Positions 7,794 to 16,216 of a stretch of DNA of 64,000 nt are shown one piece after another. The notes under the pieces were generated by a model, which saw only the letters and a program-made list of their open reading frames with translations, was not told the DNA's origin and searched no databases. The stretch is taken from positions 1-64,000 of the forward strand of contig JAPHTP010000096.1 of NCBI GenBank assembly GCA_026196875.1. Reading direction: 5' to 3'. Source of the stretch: Kangiellaceae bacterium (lineage in GTDB: Bacteria; Pseudomonadota; Gammaproteobacteria; Enterobacterales; Kangiellaceae). Both the position numbers and the translations under genes were made by a program. Positions within the stretch are counted from its first letter, which is position 1; each line of letters opens with the position of its first letter.

Positions 7794-8303
7794 ATGACAG
7801 AAGTTGTTTCTTGGCGAGAAAAAATTTCACTAAGAAGGTTTAAAGATGACGATCTCGGTTTCCTGGAAGCACTTTATGCTTCTATTAGAGAGCCTGAGCT
7901 TGCCATGTCTGATTTTAGCGACGAAGAGAAGCAGTCATTTATAAAAGGTCAGTTTACTGCTCAGCATAGCCACTATTGTAATGGCTATAGAACCGAGCAT
8001 TTTTACGTTATTTACGTTTCAGAGCAGCGGGTGGGACGTCTTTTTGTAGATTATTGGGATAAAGAAATTCGTATTGTTGATATTGCCTTAATGCCTGCGT
8101 TCAGGCAACTTGGCCTGGGAAGTTATTTGCTAAGTAACTTATTTTTGGAGGCTGAAAAACTCAAAGTGCCGGTAACGATTCATGTTGAACGACACAATCC
8201 CGCGCGCCGCCTATATGAGAGATTAGGGTTTGAATTAAAAGGAGCCCATGACGAAGTCTATCTATTAATGGAGTGGAAGCCGAGGGAAGTGTCAACAATA
8301 TAA
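7794..8303 (+). CDS. GNAT-family N-acetyltransferase
   Basis: A 169-residue protein with a complete GNAT fold. ISLRRFKDDDLGFLEALYASI is the first strand and helix, IVDIALMPAFRQLGLGSYLL carries the acetyl-CoA pyrophosphate-binding motif (about residues 104-120), and NPARRLYERLGFEL is motif B near the C-terminus. It transfers an acetyl group from acetyl-CoA to an amine; the substrate is unknown. It lies 48 bases after the third tail-collar gene on the same strand and ends just before a bidirectional terminator, so it closes that operon. I recall GNAT genes beside tail-collar triplets in other proteobacteria, but could not check this. Confidence 0.85.
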   Translation: MTEVVSWREKISLRRFKDDDLGFLEALYASIREPELAMSDFSDEEKQSFIKGQFTAQHSHYCNGYRTEHFYVIYVSEQRVGRLFVDYWDKEIRIVDIALMPAFRQLGLGSYLLSNLFLEAEKLKVPVTIHVERHNPARRLYERLGFELKGAHDEVYLLMEWKPREVSTI

Positions 8304-8330
8304 TTGTTTCCAATTAGAGTCTTGTAGTTT

Positions 8331-8364
8331 AAACAAAGCAGGCGGATAAGGTCCTGCTTTGTTT
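8331..8364. terminator. Bidirectional intrinsic terminator
   Basis: A perfect 12-bp inverted repeat: AAACAAAGCAGG at 8331-8342 and its complement at 8353-8364, with a 10-base loop. The A/T ends of the stem give U-rich tails in both directions. It lies between the convergent GNAT and DUF6916 genes and can end both transcripts. Confidence 0.75.
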
Positions 8365-8392
8365 GCCAGAAGCATATAAATCGTACGTAGAA

Positions 8393-8683
8393 TTATTCTT
8401 TCAATTCCCGATTGATAATAATTTCATATTCTGTTTCACTGTTAGGGCTCATAAATAGTGAAACCTCTCCAAAGTTATCGTGCTTTACCTGATAGGTTCC
8501 CTGAGCAATAGGTTGTTCTTTATTCCCAATGAGTAAAACAGAAAAAGCCTCTCGCTTTTCATCATGCGCTTGACTTGCACTAATTTCATCGATCGTTAAC
8601 TCAATTTGAGAATCATCGGTATTCTGTAGAGTTAACTTTTCTCCTTGCATCGACTTTAATGTTTGATAGTTAAAATTTTCCAT
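8393..8683 (-). CDS. DUF6916-like protein
   Basis: A 96-residue soluble protein without signal or membrane segment. The middle and end (FSVLLIGNKEQPIAQGTY, VKHDNFGEVSLFMSP, YEIIINRELKE) match the pattern I know from DUF6916: a FSLLF-G-x-x-x-L-Q-G-T-Y strand, H-x-x-x-G-x-x-x-L-F-hxP, then a Y-x-hxhNR end. The fold is probably all-beta. Members are often near tail-collar proteins as I recall, which fits the convergent triplet next door. Function unknown. The ATG follows a GAGAGG ribosome site. It probably has its own promoter in the 190 AT-rich bases upstream. Confidence 0.6.
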   Translation of the reverse strand: MENFNYQTLKSMQGEKLTLQNTDDSQIELTIDEISASQAHDEKREAFSVLLIGNKEQPIAQGTYQVKHDNFGEVSLFMSPNSETEYEIIINRELKE

Positions 8684-8875
8684 TTTTGCCTCTCATTTGA
8701 CTGTTTAATATTGGAGTTTCATCATTGAATAATACAAATTTCTTTTATCTATTTAAATGTATCAGCAGATTGGGCGAAGTAAAGAAAATCTCAGAAAAAA
8801 TTTGATTTTTGTATTATTAATTAATAGTTTGTCTTAATTTTTTAGGTAGCACTTTGCTTTTTGCCGATCTGGCTT

Positions 8876-9487
8876 TTAGCCGTGTTGCTTATTAGTGACT
8901 TGCTCGATCAACCAATTATTGCTAATACAATCTATGACCAAATGTATACGATCGGTAGTACTATTATTTTCTACCGAGTGTTGTTGGTTTGCATCGATAT
9001 ACCATAGTTCTCCGGGATTCATTAAAACTTTGTTTTTTGATACAAAAAAGTTTACCTGGGGTGTCGAAGTGATAGGAACGTGTAGTCTCGCTTCTCCATA
9101 TTTCAGGCAGACTCCTTTGTCGCGGTGCGGTAAGATTTTTGCTCCGGCACGTAAACGCATAAACCGTACTGATTTGATAGGGCAAAGTAACTTATCGAGA
9201 ATTTCTTTGATTTCAGAATATTGGTTCATTAACGGTAGATCTTTCCAGTCTTCTTTTGAGGTTGCACTATGGTGGGTAAAGCATTGCAGTATAGAGTGAG
9301 AGAACTGGTGTTCACTAATACAACGTAGCGGTATTACATCCCATTCTCCGAGATAAGCACTTTTATTGACGTGAGGTACCCAGTTCTTCTCTAGCTGTAA
9401 GCGAGCTGTTAGACTATCTATGTTTTGACAGTTGAGGACGGTTAGCAGATGGCTACTGTCGGGTAAGTTATTTTTATATAAGCTCAT
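8876..9487 (-). CDS. Aspartyl/asparaginyl beta-hydroxylase-like oxygenase
   Basis: A 203-residue protein of the AspH-like 2OG-Fe(II) oxygenase family. H121-R-D123 in ILPHRDKG supplies two iron ligands, H170 in QQHSVEN the third, and R180 in TTDRIHLVIDC the 2-oxoglutarate-binding Arg. GEARLHVPI and GELWYIDAN are typical strands of the fold. Relatives hydroxylate Asp, Asn, His or Pro side chains. It is encoded 65 bases downstream of the nucleotidyltransferase gene on the same strand. The candidate core peptide contains Asp, Asn and Pro, so it could be a substrate, but a small-molecule or protein target is equally possible. Confidence 0.8.
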   Translation of the reverse strand: MSLYKNNLPDSSHLLTVLNCQNIDSLTARLQLEKNWVPHVNKSAYLGEWDVIPLRCISEHQFSHSILQCFTHHSATSKEDWKDLPLMNQYSEIKEILDKLLCPIKSVRFMRLRAGAKILPHRDKGVCLKYGEARLHVPITSTPQVNFFVSKNKVLMNPGELWYIDANQQHSVENNSTTDRIHLVIDCISNNWLIEQVTNKQHG

Positions 9488-9552
9488 ATATGGTACTCAA
9501 GCTTTGAATAAGTAGTCGGCCTACATCAATGAAAACTAGTGAATATTATCTT

Positions 9553-10728
9553 CTAGATAATTTCTTTCAATATTCGTTGAACCACAAAATAGGGCCGAAG
9601 CAAGTAGTGAAAAAATGACAATGAGTCTGGGACCTTTGACATCCTTTTTATATCTACACCGCATGGGTTAAACAGCATGTGAACGAGTATTGAAAGCTTA
9701 TTAGTTATCCCCGGATAAAAAGCAAACTCGCGCATACGCCAAAATATCCAGTACTGTAAGGATTTCCCTTTCTCGTCGTTTTCCATCGTTAAAATGGATT
9801 TCTCAACAAGTTGTATTGTGGTTTTGTCAGTAAGGAAAAATTCTGGCAGCGATTTCGAGATATTCAAGCTATAAAGGGAATCAGATAGTATCCAACTTAT
9901 AGCAACATGCCTTTCAGCTTTCATTTTTCGGGCAAGTGTCCAAATTCTGTTATGGAATTCTCTATCTTTGTTAGTGTTGCGTTGGATGTACAGTGCAATA
10001 TCAAGCAACCATTTTAAGCGGAAGTGCAGATTCTGTGCACTGTGCCAGCAAAGGTAAACAAATTCATAATCAGAATAGTTTTTTGCTGTTGGTTCAGAAC
10101 TTAGCAGTTGATTAATAAATTCCTCTGATAGCAGTGAAGGTCGGTCCGTAAGTCTTATATGCAGCTCGATCAAAAAACCGTTGTCATTAATATAACTCAA
10201 GTCTTTTTGCGAGCTAAAGTACAGACTAAGTTGTTCTTGGCTGAATTCATCATAAGCATCGCATCTAAAGCCTTGCTGATTGAGTATTTCATTTGCTTGG
10301 CTTAAATATTCAGGTTTTGTTACCAAATCAATATCATGTGAATGTCTTTTAGCAATATCACCATAAAGTTTTTTGGCTAGTAGATTTCCTTTGAACGATG
10401 AAAGGGGGATCTGGGCTTCTTTAAAAGCTGCAAGCAATTTGGATTCTATGCGAAACTGATGCATTCGCCAAGACACATTCTGTTGATATTTTTCTTTGAG
10501 ATAGGCAAGAGTTTCTTTGGGAAAGTATTGTGAAAAAAATGAATTGATATTGAGATAAACACAAGGCCAAACTCGGTGTTGTTCAAGTAAGGCTCTAAAT
10601 AATGAGTGATCGATTTTTTTTTCAAGTAATGATTGTGCTTCTGAAACCTGTATTGAATTTATTTGAGGAGGACTTAATAATGCTATAAGCCGTAATTCTG
10701 AACTGAGTAAATCGCGAAATTTTTCCAT
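9553..10728 (-). CDS. NTP_transf_5 family nucleotidyltransferase-like protein
   Basis: A 391-residue protein. KG at 113-114, LYGD at 121-124 and SHDIDLV (D132, D134) fit the PF14907 pattern of a minimal nucleotidyltransferase with an Asp pair for metal binding. An all-helical C-terminal half follows, with LCWHSAQNLHFRLKWLLDIALY at about 225-246. Members are frequent in peptide and capsule clusters, including some lasso clusters, but the reaction is not settled; transfer of a nucleotide to the peptide, a carrier or a toxin-like target has been suggested for the superfamily in general. It and the AspH-like gene form a two-gene minus-strand unit at the edge of the peptide island. Confidence 0.75.
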   Translation of the reverse strand: MEKFRDLLSSELRLIALLSPPQINSIQVSEAQSLLEKKIDHSLFRALLEQHRVWPCVYLNINSFFSQYFPKETLAYLKEKYQQNVSWRMHQFRIESKLLAAFKEAQIPLSSFKGNLLAKKLYGDIAKRHSHDIDLVTKPEYLSQANEILNQQGFRCDAYDEFSQEQLSLYFSSQKDLSYINDNGFLIELHIRLTDRPSLLSEEFINQLLSSEPTAKNYSDYEFVYLCWHSAQNLHFRLKWLLDIALYIQRNTNKDREFHNRIWTLARKMKAERHVAISWILSDSLYSLNISKSLPEFFLTDKTTIQLVEKSILTMENDEKGKSLQYWIFWRMREFAFYPGITNKLSILVHMLFNPCGVDIKRMSKVPDSLSFFHYLLRPYFVVQRILKEII

Positions 10729-11017
10729 TAGTTATCAGTTTTAGGTGAAGCTGATTTCTCTTAATACTAGTAAACTTCTTGTTAATTGCCAATCCAATAA
10801 ATCGTTAAAAAACTAACCTGTACAACATTATAAAAAATGGGTAGGTGGAATAGCTAAAGCCGGCTTTTTTGTCCATTTTTTTCGAGTTGATCAAAGATTT
10901 TATTTCGATAACGCGAATTTTTATTCAGGTCTAGGCTTTTAAAATAAAGTGATATTGTATATTATATCATTATTGCGCGCCTGACAAATTAGTCAGCTAC
11001 ACGGCTGAAAAACTAAC

Positions 11018-12088
11018 ATGCCCTCTATATTAGATAAAAATCAGTACCCCCATCGCCGATATAATCCGTTGCAAGACGAATGGATATTGGTGTCTCCTCA
11101 CAGGGCTAAACGCCCTTGGCAAGGACAACTAGAGGTTTCTGAAAGAACAAAACTGGTTGAATATGACCCAGATTGCTACCTTTGCTCCGGAAATGCCCGG
11201 GCGAGTGGGAAAACAAATCCGGAGTACGAGTCGACTTTTGTATTCAGTAATGACTTCGCGGCTCTTAGCCAGGATGTTCCTGAATTTGAAGACCCAGATG
11301 AATTATTAGGTTGTAAGTCGGTTAAAGGCGAAAGCAAAGTAATTTGCTTTTCTCCGCACCATAGTAAGAGCCTGCCATTACTTTCCCTCCGAGAAATTCT
11401 GGAAGTTATCAACACCTGGAAATCTGAGTCTGCTGAATTGGGTAACCGGTATCATTGGGTGCAGGTTTTCGAAAATAAAGGGGAGGTTATGGGGTGTTCC
11501 AATCCTCATCCTCATGGGCAAGTTTGGGCACAAAATTGTCTACCGTCGTTAGTTACTCGAAAGCAAGAACAATTAACTCAATACTATGAACGTAACGGTT
11601 CCAGTTTGTTATTGGATTATGTAAGAAAAGAACAAGGCTTAAGCGAAAGAATCGTATGTGAAAATCGAGATTGGATAGTCGTGGTTCCTTTTTGGGCTAA
11701 GTGGCCGTTTGAAACACTACTCATTGCGAAGTTTCCAGTACAACGAATTACGGATTTATCATTAACACAATCAAAGTCCCTATCGCAAATTCTTAAGCTG
11801 TTAACTTGCAAATACGACAATTTGTTTCGGTGCTCATTTCCTTATTCGATGGGTTGGCAAGGCGCGCCTTTTGATCAGAAAGATCATCCAGAATGGACTC
11901 TACACGCACACTTTTACCCGCCATTACTGAGATCTGCTTCAATTAGAAAGTTTATGGTTGGTTACGAAATGTTGGCAGAGGCACAGCGAGATATCACACC
12001 TGAACAAGCGGCGGAAAAATTAGCTCAGCAAGAATCTATCCATTATCAGGAAGGTATAGCTTATAGCGAGAAGAACAATGTTAGATAG
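11018..12088 (+). CDS. galT: Galactose-1-phosphate uridylyltransferase
   Basis: A 356-residue enzyme of the Leloir pathway: UDP-glucose plus galactose-1-phosphate gives UDP-galactose plus glucose-1-phosphate. The catalytic motif HPHPHGQVW at about residues 164-172 supplies the nucleophilic His. CYLC (C53, C56) is the N-terminal zinc pair, and DHPEWTLHAHFYPPLLR is the second metal site. The length matches the family (about 350). It overlaps galK by 11 bases, so the two are translationally coupled. No galE or galM is present in the window. A 20-bp imperfect palindrome (10950-10969) lies upstream and could hold an operator or the -10 region. Confidence 0.97.
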   Translation: MPSILDKNQYPHRRYNPLQDEWILVSPHRAKRPWQGQLEVSERTKLVEYDPDCYLCSGNARASGKTNPEYESTFVFSNDFAALSQDVPEFEDPDELLGCKSVKGESKVICFSPHHSKSLPLLSLREILEVINTWKSESAELGNRYHWVQVFENKGEVMGCSNPHPHGQVWAQNCLPSLVTRKQEQLTQYYERNGSSLLLDYVRKEQGLSERIVCENRDWIVVVPFWAKWPFETLLIAKFPVQRITDLSLTQSKSLSQILKLLTCKYDNLFRCSFPYSMGWQGAPFDQKDHPEWTLHAHFYPPLLRSASIRKFMVGYEMLAEAQRDITPEQAAEKLAQQESIHYQEGIAYSEKNNVR

Positions 12089-13226
12089 AAAAGAAAAGCT
12101 TATCAGCGACTTTGAAAGAGTATATCAATCTTCTCCGCAAACCATATGTAATGCACCTGGCAGAGTAAATATAATTGGCGACCACACGGATTATAATCAA
12201 GGATTCGTTTTACCGGCAGCAATTAATTTTGGCACTCATATCGCCGCGAACAAGCGTGATGACAACAAGTTTGTTGTGGTAGCTGCCGATTTCGATTTTG
12301 AGGAAGTCGAATTCTCACTTGATAATATCACTCGCGATAATAGAAATTGTTGGAGTAATTATGTTAAAGGAACAATACAACAATTACTTAACTATTTTGA
12401 TATTGATTACGGGGCTAACTTGGTTGTTTCTGGAAACATTCCTAGAGGTGCAGGATTGAGTTCTTCCGCCTCTTTTGAAATGGCTATCTTAAAAACATTT
12501 TCACTATTGTTTGGACTTGAGCTGGATGGGGTCAAAGCAGCGCTAATGGGGCAGGCTGCAGAAAATGATTTTGTAGGCTGTAAATGCGGCATTATGGATC
12601 AACTTATTTCCGCAAAAGGTAAAAAAGGGACTGCTTTACTAATTGATTGTGAAAATCTGCAAATAGAGAATATCCAGATCCCGCAGGATTTATCCCTCTT
12701 GGTTATTAACTCAAATGTACCGAGAGGCTTAGTCGATAGTGAATATAACTTGAGGCGAACCGAGTGCGAACAAGTTGCCGAGCGATTTGATATTTTGAGT
12801 TTGAGACAGTTGAAACTTGCAGACTTACAAGAGAGTAGGAACAAGCTGGATCCGATTCATTACAAGCGAGCGTACCATGTGCTTACGGAATCTAAACGAG
12901 TTTTAGATATGGTCAAGGCTTTTCAAAATAGTGACAATGAAAAAATTAGTCAGTTAATGTATGACTCGCACGATTCGCTAAAAACCGACTTCCAGGTAAG
13001 TTGTGAGCAAACTGATTATATCGTAGAGATAGTGAAAAAAATTGTCGGCGATAAAGGTGGGGCAAGAATGACCGGAGGTGGGTTTGGAGGATGTGTTGTA
13101 TGTTTAATTCCAGAGAGCTTGATTGAAGTTGTTAAACAAGAAATTGAAACTCAGTATAGGCGAAAGTTTTCACTCGATGCTGAGTTTTATCTATGTTCCA
13201 CTGAGGATGGAGCCTTTAACGATTGA
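12078..13226 (+). CDS. galK: Galactokinase
   Basis: A 382-residue GHMP-family kinase that phosphorylates galactose at C1 with ATP. GRVNIIGDHTDYNQGFVLP (about residues 28-46) is the galactokinase signature with the sugar-binding Asp/His. PRGAGLSSSAS is the ATP-binding GHMP loop, and GARMTGGGFGGCVV is motif 3 near the C-terminus. CKCGIMDQL carries the catalytic Asp. The start lies within the end of galT and is preceded by AGCGAGAAGA as ribosome site. Together with galT it funnels free galactose into UDP-galactose. Confidence 0.97.
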   Translation: MLDRKEKLISDFERVYQSSPQTICNAPGRVNIIGDHTDYNQGFVLPAAINFGTHIAANKRDDNKFVVVAADFDFEEVEFSLDNITRDNRNCWSNYVKGTIQQLLNYFDIDYGANLVVSGNIPRGAGLSSSASFEMAILKTFSLLFGLELDGVKAALMGQAAENDFVGCKCGIMDQLISAKGKKGTALLIDCENLQIENIQIPQDLSLLVINSNVPRGLVDSEYNLRRTECEQVAERFDILSLRQLKLADLQESRNKLDPIHYKRAYHVLTESKRVLDMVKAFQNSDNEKISQLMYDSHDSLKTDFQVSCEQTDYIVEIVKKIVGDKGGARMTGGGFGGCVVCLIPESLIEVVKQEIETQYRRKFSLDAEFYLCSTEDGAFND

Positions 13227-13262
13227 GTAGGAGTTCCATATCCCTTCTGCCTGACCTAGGAT

Positions 13263-14072
13263 CTACCAAGACCAAAGTTCACGATAAGTTTTGGTTTGTT
13301 TTACCTTTTCTATTGCTTGATTGAAATGGGTAATAAATTTTTCGTCAGTTGTTTTTTTACTAAACAAAAATGAGACGGTCGCGGAGTTTTGGGTAACTTT
13401 ACATGCCTGCAGCTGCTTTAACATATCTTTTTTTCTTAAGTTGTATGCCATAACCGTCGGGTCTTCAAAAAATCCATCAATTTCGCCTGATTTAAACAAC
13501 TCAAATAATCCATCATTAGTTGCTGAGTCTATAAAGTTATTTCTAAACTTTGCGTCGTTCTGAACTTTAGAAACTTCTTCTCCATATATGTTCCCGCGGT
13601 TCACACCTATCTTAATACCGCTCCCTAAAACATCATTAATATTCCCTTTCTTGCAGTATTGGATGAATTGAGGTTTAACATAAAGAACCATCGCTTCGAA
13701 TCGGTAAGGGATGGTAAACAGTCCAAACTCCTTTCGATAATCGGTTATAGAGGTATCCATTATAAAATCAACAGTGCCGTTCTTTACTGCTTCAATGTTT
13801 TCACTAAAGGACTGCTTTACGAAGGAGAGTTTGCAATTTGCTTGCTTGGCTATTTGTTTGACTAATGAAATTTGAAGGCCTCTAGGTGAATTGCCGTTGT
13901 TGCCCCATTGATAAGGTGGCCAGCTGCCCCAGCCTAAAATTAGGTTGCAGTTTTCGATGTTGATTTTTGGTCTTACCTGTTCGGGTTGTTGGCTTGATTT
14001 TCCCCTGAGGCAAGTTGAAGCTGAAATCAGCAAAATCACGCAAATTAAAATAATATTTTTGTTTCTAGGCAC
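13263..14072 (-). CDS. Family 3 extracellular solute-binding protein
   Basis: A 269-residue exported protein. Residues 5-21 are a hydrophobic signal segment; ISASTC is a poor lipobox, so a soluble periplasmic form is likelier than a lipoprotein. The SBP_bac_3 fold follows: WPPYQW, RGLQISLVKQIAKQ, VKNGTVDFIMDTSITDYRKE (the conserved D-hhh-T-R-x-E strand) and GVNRGNIYG. Stand-alone members of this type without permease genes beside them are common in marine gammaproteobacteria and may serve sensing or amino acid capture. No transporter subunits are adjacent, so the ligand and partner are unknown. Confidence 0.83.
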   Translation of the reverse strand: MPRNKNIILICVILLISASTCLRGKSSQQPEQVRPKINIENCNLILGWGSWPPYQWGNNGNSPRGLQISLVKQIAKQANCKLSFVKQSFSENIEAVKNGTVDFIMDTSITDYRKEFGLFTIPYRFEAMVLYVKPQFIQYCKKGNINDVLGSGIKIGVNRGNIYGEEVSKVQNDAKFRNNFIDSATNDGLFELFKSGEIDGFFEDPTVMAYNLRKKDMLKQLQACKVTQNSATVSFLFSKKTTDEKFITHFNQAIEKVKQTKTYRELWSW

Positions 14073-14270
14073 GTCAATTACAGTTTCTCGTTATTTTAAT
14101 CGTAATGTTAGCCTATTGAATTTTATAGGTCGAGCTATTAGAAGATATTTGCATTTAAAATACTGTGGCGGAACTTAAAGGGCTAGACATAGCAAAATTC
14201 AACCATTTTATTACCGCTTTCTCTTTGAATCTCGGTTATATTAAATTGGTTCATATGTCGGAGGATATCA

Positions 14271-14999
14271 ATGAGAGTCAAATCTTTAGGGCTTCTATTC
14301 GCGCTAACAGTATCAACTAGTGTTTGGGGTGGTTCCGTTAAACTTGAAGGTCGTAGTGAAGCCGATTTGCAAAGAGACCAACGTAGTAAACCACTGGAGA
14401 TTATTAATTTTGCCGAGGTTTCCAAAGGAGACAAAATACTCGACTTACTCGGTGGTGGGGGCTATTACAGCCAATTACTGAGCCAAGCAGTTGGTGAAAA
14501 AGGTAAAGTTGTACTACACAATAATCAAGCTTATATGCCTTATGTTGATAAAGAGCTAAAAAGCCGTTTTAAGCTTAATAAGCCCCAGAATTTGCAGCGG
14601 CTGATGAGTGAAGCCGACGATCTTAAACTGGGAAAAGGGCGGTTTGATAAAGCATTCTTTATAATGGGATATCACGATTTATATCTGACTAATAATGAGC
14701 AGTGGGACGTAACACCAGATAAAATAGTTCCGCAGTTGAGTAAAGCTCTTAAATCTAAGGGAAAAGTACTGGTTATTGATCACCAGGCTGCTGAGGGAAG
14801 TGGTAAGTCAGTCGCCAATAGCCTGCACCGCATTGAGAAAGCGTTTGTGATCAAGGATATGCAAAAGTATGGATTCAAACTTATCAGTCAGTCTAATTTG
14901 TTGGAAAATGAAAAAGATCCGCTTAATGTGAGTGCGTTTGCTAAGGAATTAAAGCGTAACACTAGCCGGTTCGTTTTGTTGTTCGAAAAAGTCAATTAA
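14271..14999 (+). CDS. Exported class I methyltransferase-like protein (COG4798 type)
   Basis: A 242-residue protein with a Sec-type signal peptide (MRVKSLGLLFALTVSTSVWGG) followed by a Rossmann SAM-binding fold. KGDKILDLLGGGGYYSQLLSQAVG (about residues 55-78) is motif I, modified from D-x-G-x-G-x-G to D-L-L-G-G-G-G. KGKVLVIDHQAA is the later strand. Such predicted methyltransferases are widespread in proteobacteria and it is unclear what they would methylate in the periplasm, where SAM is not expected. ATG follows GGAGGATATCA as ribosome site. Family call is good; catalytic activity is uncertain. Confidence 0.78.
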   Translation: MRVKSLGLLFALTVSTSVWGGSVKLEGRSEADLQRDQRSKPLEIINFAEVSKGDKILDLLGGGGYYSQLLSQAVGEKGKVVLHNNQAYMPYVDKELKSRFKLNKPQNLQRLMSEADDLKLGKGRFDKAFFIMGYHDLYLTNNEQWDVTPDKIVPQLSKALKSKGKVLVIDHQAAEGSGKSVANSLHRIEKAFVIKDMQKYGFKLISQSNLLENEKDPLNVSAFAKELKRNTSRFVLLFEKVN

Positions 15000-15093
15000 T
15001 TCTTGTCCGCAACTACTCCAAACTCCTCGAACAGAATTTCGAGAGTATACGGGCTTAAATATATAGAGAATTCAGTTGATCATTCCTATTAGG

Positions 15094-15130
15094 AGACCGA
15101 GTACCAATGGCTTAAGTTGGCACTCGGTCT
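15094..15130 (+). terminator. Probable intrinsic terminator
   Basis: A 13-bp stem with a single mismatch: AGACCGAGTACCA at 15094-15106 pairs with TGGCACTCGGTCT at 15118-15130, followed by TTTCAAAAATAAA. It lies 95 bases after the methyltransferase-like gene and before the DksA-type gene, and would separate their transcripts. Confidence 0.6.
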
Positions 15131-15208
15131 TTCAAAAATAAATCTACTGTTTTAATTTTCTGAGTTAGTAGGTATATTTTAAAGCTTTCTTTGGAGAGGA
15201 ATTTCTTC

Positions 15209-15562
15209 ATGCCAATTTCAACTGCGCAAAAACGAAAGCTCGAAAAACATATTGAAGAGGCTCTAACTGATTTAGTCGAGCAAATTAACTTAGCTAGCCA
15301 ATCCAGTGAAACTGTTGAGTTGGATCAAGCTCTTGCAGGTAGAGTATCTCGTATTGACGCTATTCAACAACAGAAAATGGCGCAAGCTAGTCTAGGTAGA
15401 GCGAAGCAAGAGAAACATTTGCTAGAGTCAGTTTTAAGTAGAATTGACTGTGATGATTTTGGAGTGTGCGAAGAATGCGGGGAAGAAATTGGAATCAAGA
15501 GACTTATGGTAAAACCTGAATCTATTTACTGTATTGGGTGCCAACAAGAATTGGAAGATTGA
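15209..15562 (+). CDS. DksA/TraR-type C4 zinc finger protein
   Basis: A 117-residue protein. The first 75 residues are a helical hairpin (coiled coil) like that of DksA, and residues about 85-112 form the C4 zinc finger: CEEC with CIGC 21 residues later. DksA-like proteins insert the coiled coil into the RNA polymerase secondary channel and change initiation. The ATG at 15209 is preceded by GGAGAGGA, so the longer TTG start at 15191 is rejected because that codon overlaps the ribosome site. It is shorter than DksA itself (about 150) and resembles the short DksA/TraR-family proteins. The conserved Asp pair at the tip of DksA is not obvious. Confidence 0.85.
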   Translation: MPISTAQKRKLEKHIEEALTDLVEQINLASQSSETVELDQALAGRVSRIDAIQQQKMAQASLGRAKQEKHLLESVLSRIDCDDFGVCEECGEEIGIKRLMVKPESIYCIGCQQELED

Positions 15563-15640
15563 ATAGAAACGTGATTATTCAACTAAACGCAAAGACAATA
15601 TGAAAAAACTAAAATTTCCCCAGTGTTAGTTTATCCTGGT

Positions 15641-16207
15641 TCAGTTTAACAGAATCCGAGACTTGATCCCCAGTTGAGTTGTGAATCCCATATCTTTTGC
15701 CACTATTTCTCCCGAGTCTGAAATCAGATAATAGCTAGGGAACCCTTTAATTTTATAATCCTTTAAAGTCTTATTTGTCCCTAACAAAACCGGAATGTCT
15801 AGCTCGTGTTTAGATAAGAAGTCTTCGACTTCATGCTTTGACTTCCAATCCAGGGCTATCATGAAAATAGACAATTCTTCTTCCGAACTTTTATCTTTAA
15901 TCGATTGTAGACTGCCTACTGAGTAGTGGCATACTGTACACCAAGGCGCGAAAAAATAAAGTAGGGTTTGTTTAGCCTGCTGGGAAGTTCTATTTGTTGA
16001 GAAATTGATAACATCACCAGTTATACTGGGTAACGTGAAAGATGGAGCCAAGCTAGATTCGTCCGAAGGCAGCATATCTTTTTGTTGCCACCAGCTAGCG
16101 ACTTTAAAAATTACGACAAACAAAACTAGTTGAAAGAGCCAGCTTATAACCTTTCTTAAAGTTGGTTTATCTTTGAATTGGTTTTTAATGTTATCGACTA
16201 GTTTCAT
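15641..16207 (-). CDS. Membrane-anchored TlpA/redoxin-type thioredoxin-fold protein
   Basis: A 188-residue protein with one N-terminal membrane helix (about residues 20-40) and a periplasmic thioredoxin fold. FFAPWCTVCHYS (about 91-102) holds the CxxC active site, and KGFPSYYLISDSGEIVAK contains the cis-Pro loop. Proteins of this kind reduce or oxidise disulfides in the periplasm, for example in cytochrome c maturation. It lies nine bases downstream of nudC on the same strand and is probably co-transcribed with it. The redox partner is not evident. Confidence 0.83.
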   Translation of the reverse strand: MKLVDNIKNQFKDKPTLRKVISWLFQLVLFVVIFKVASWWQQKDMLPSDESSLAPSFTLPSITGDVINFSTNRTSQQAKQTLLYFFAPWCTVCHYSVGSLQSIKDKSSEEELSIFMIALDWKSKHEVEDFLSKHELDIPVLLGTNKTLKDYKIKGFPSYYLISDSGEIVAKDMGFTTQLGIKSRILLN

Positions 16208-16216
16208 TTTAAAACT

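Noticed and set aside
8895-9299. 134-codon ORF on the plus strand
   Set aside because: It lies wholly antisense to the AspH-like gene, whose motifs are clear.
15191-15208. Longer DksA-type start at TTG 15191
   Set aside because: The codon overlaps the ribosome site GGAGAGGA used by the ATG at 15209.
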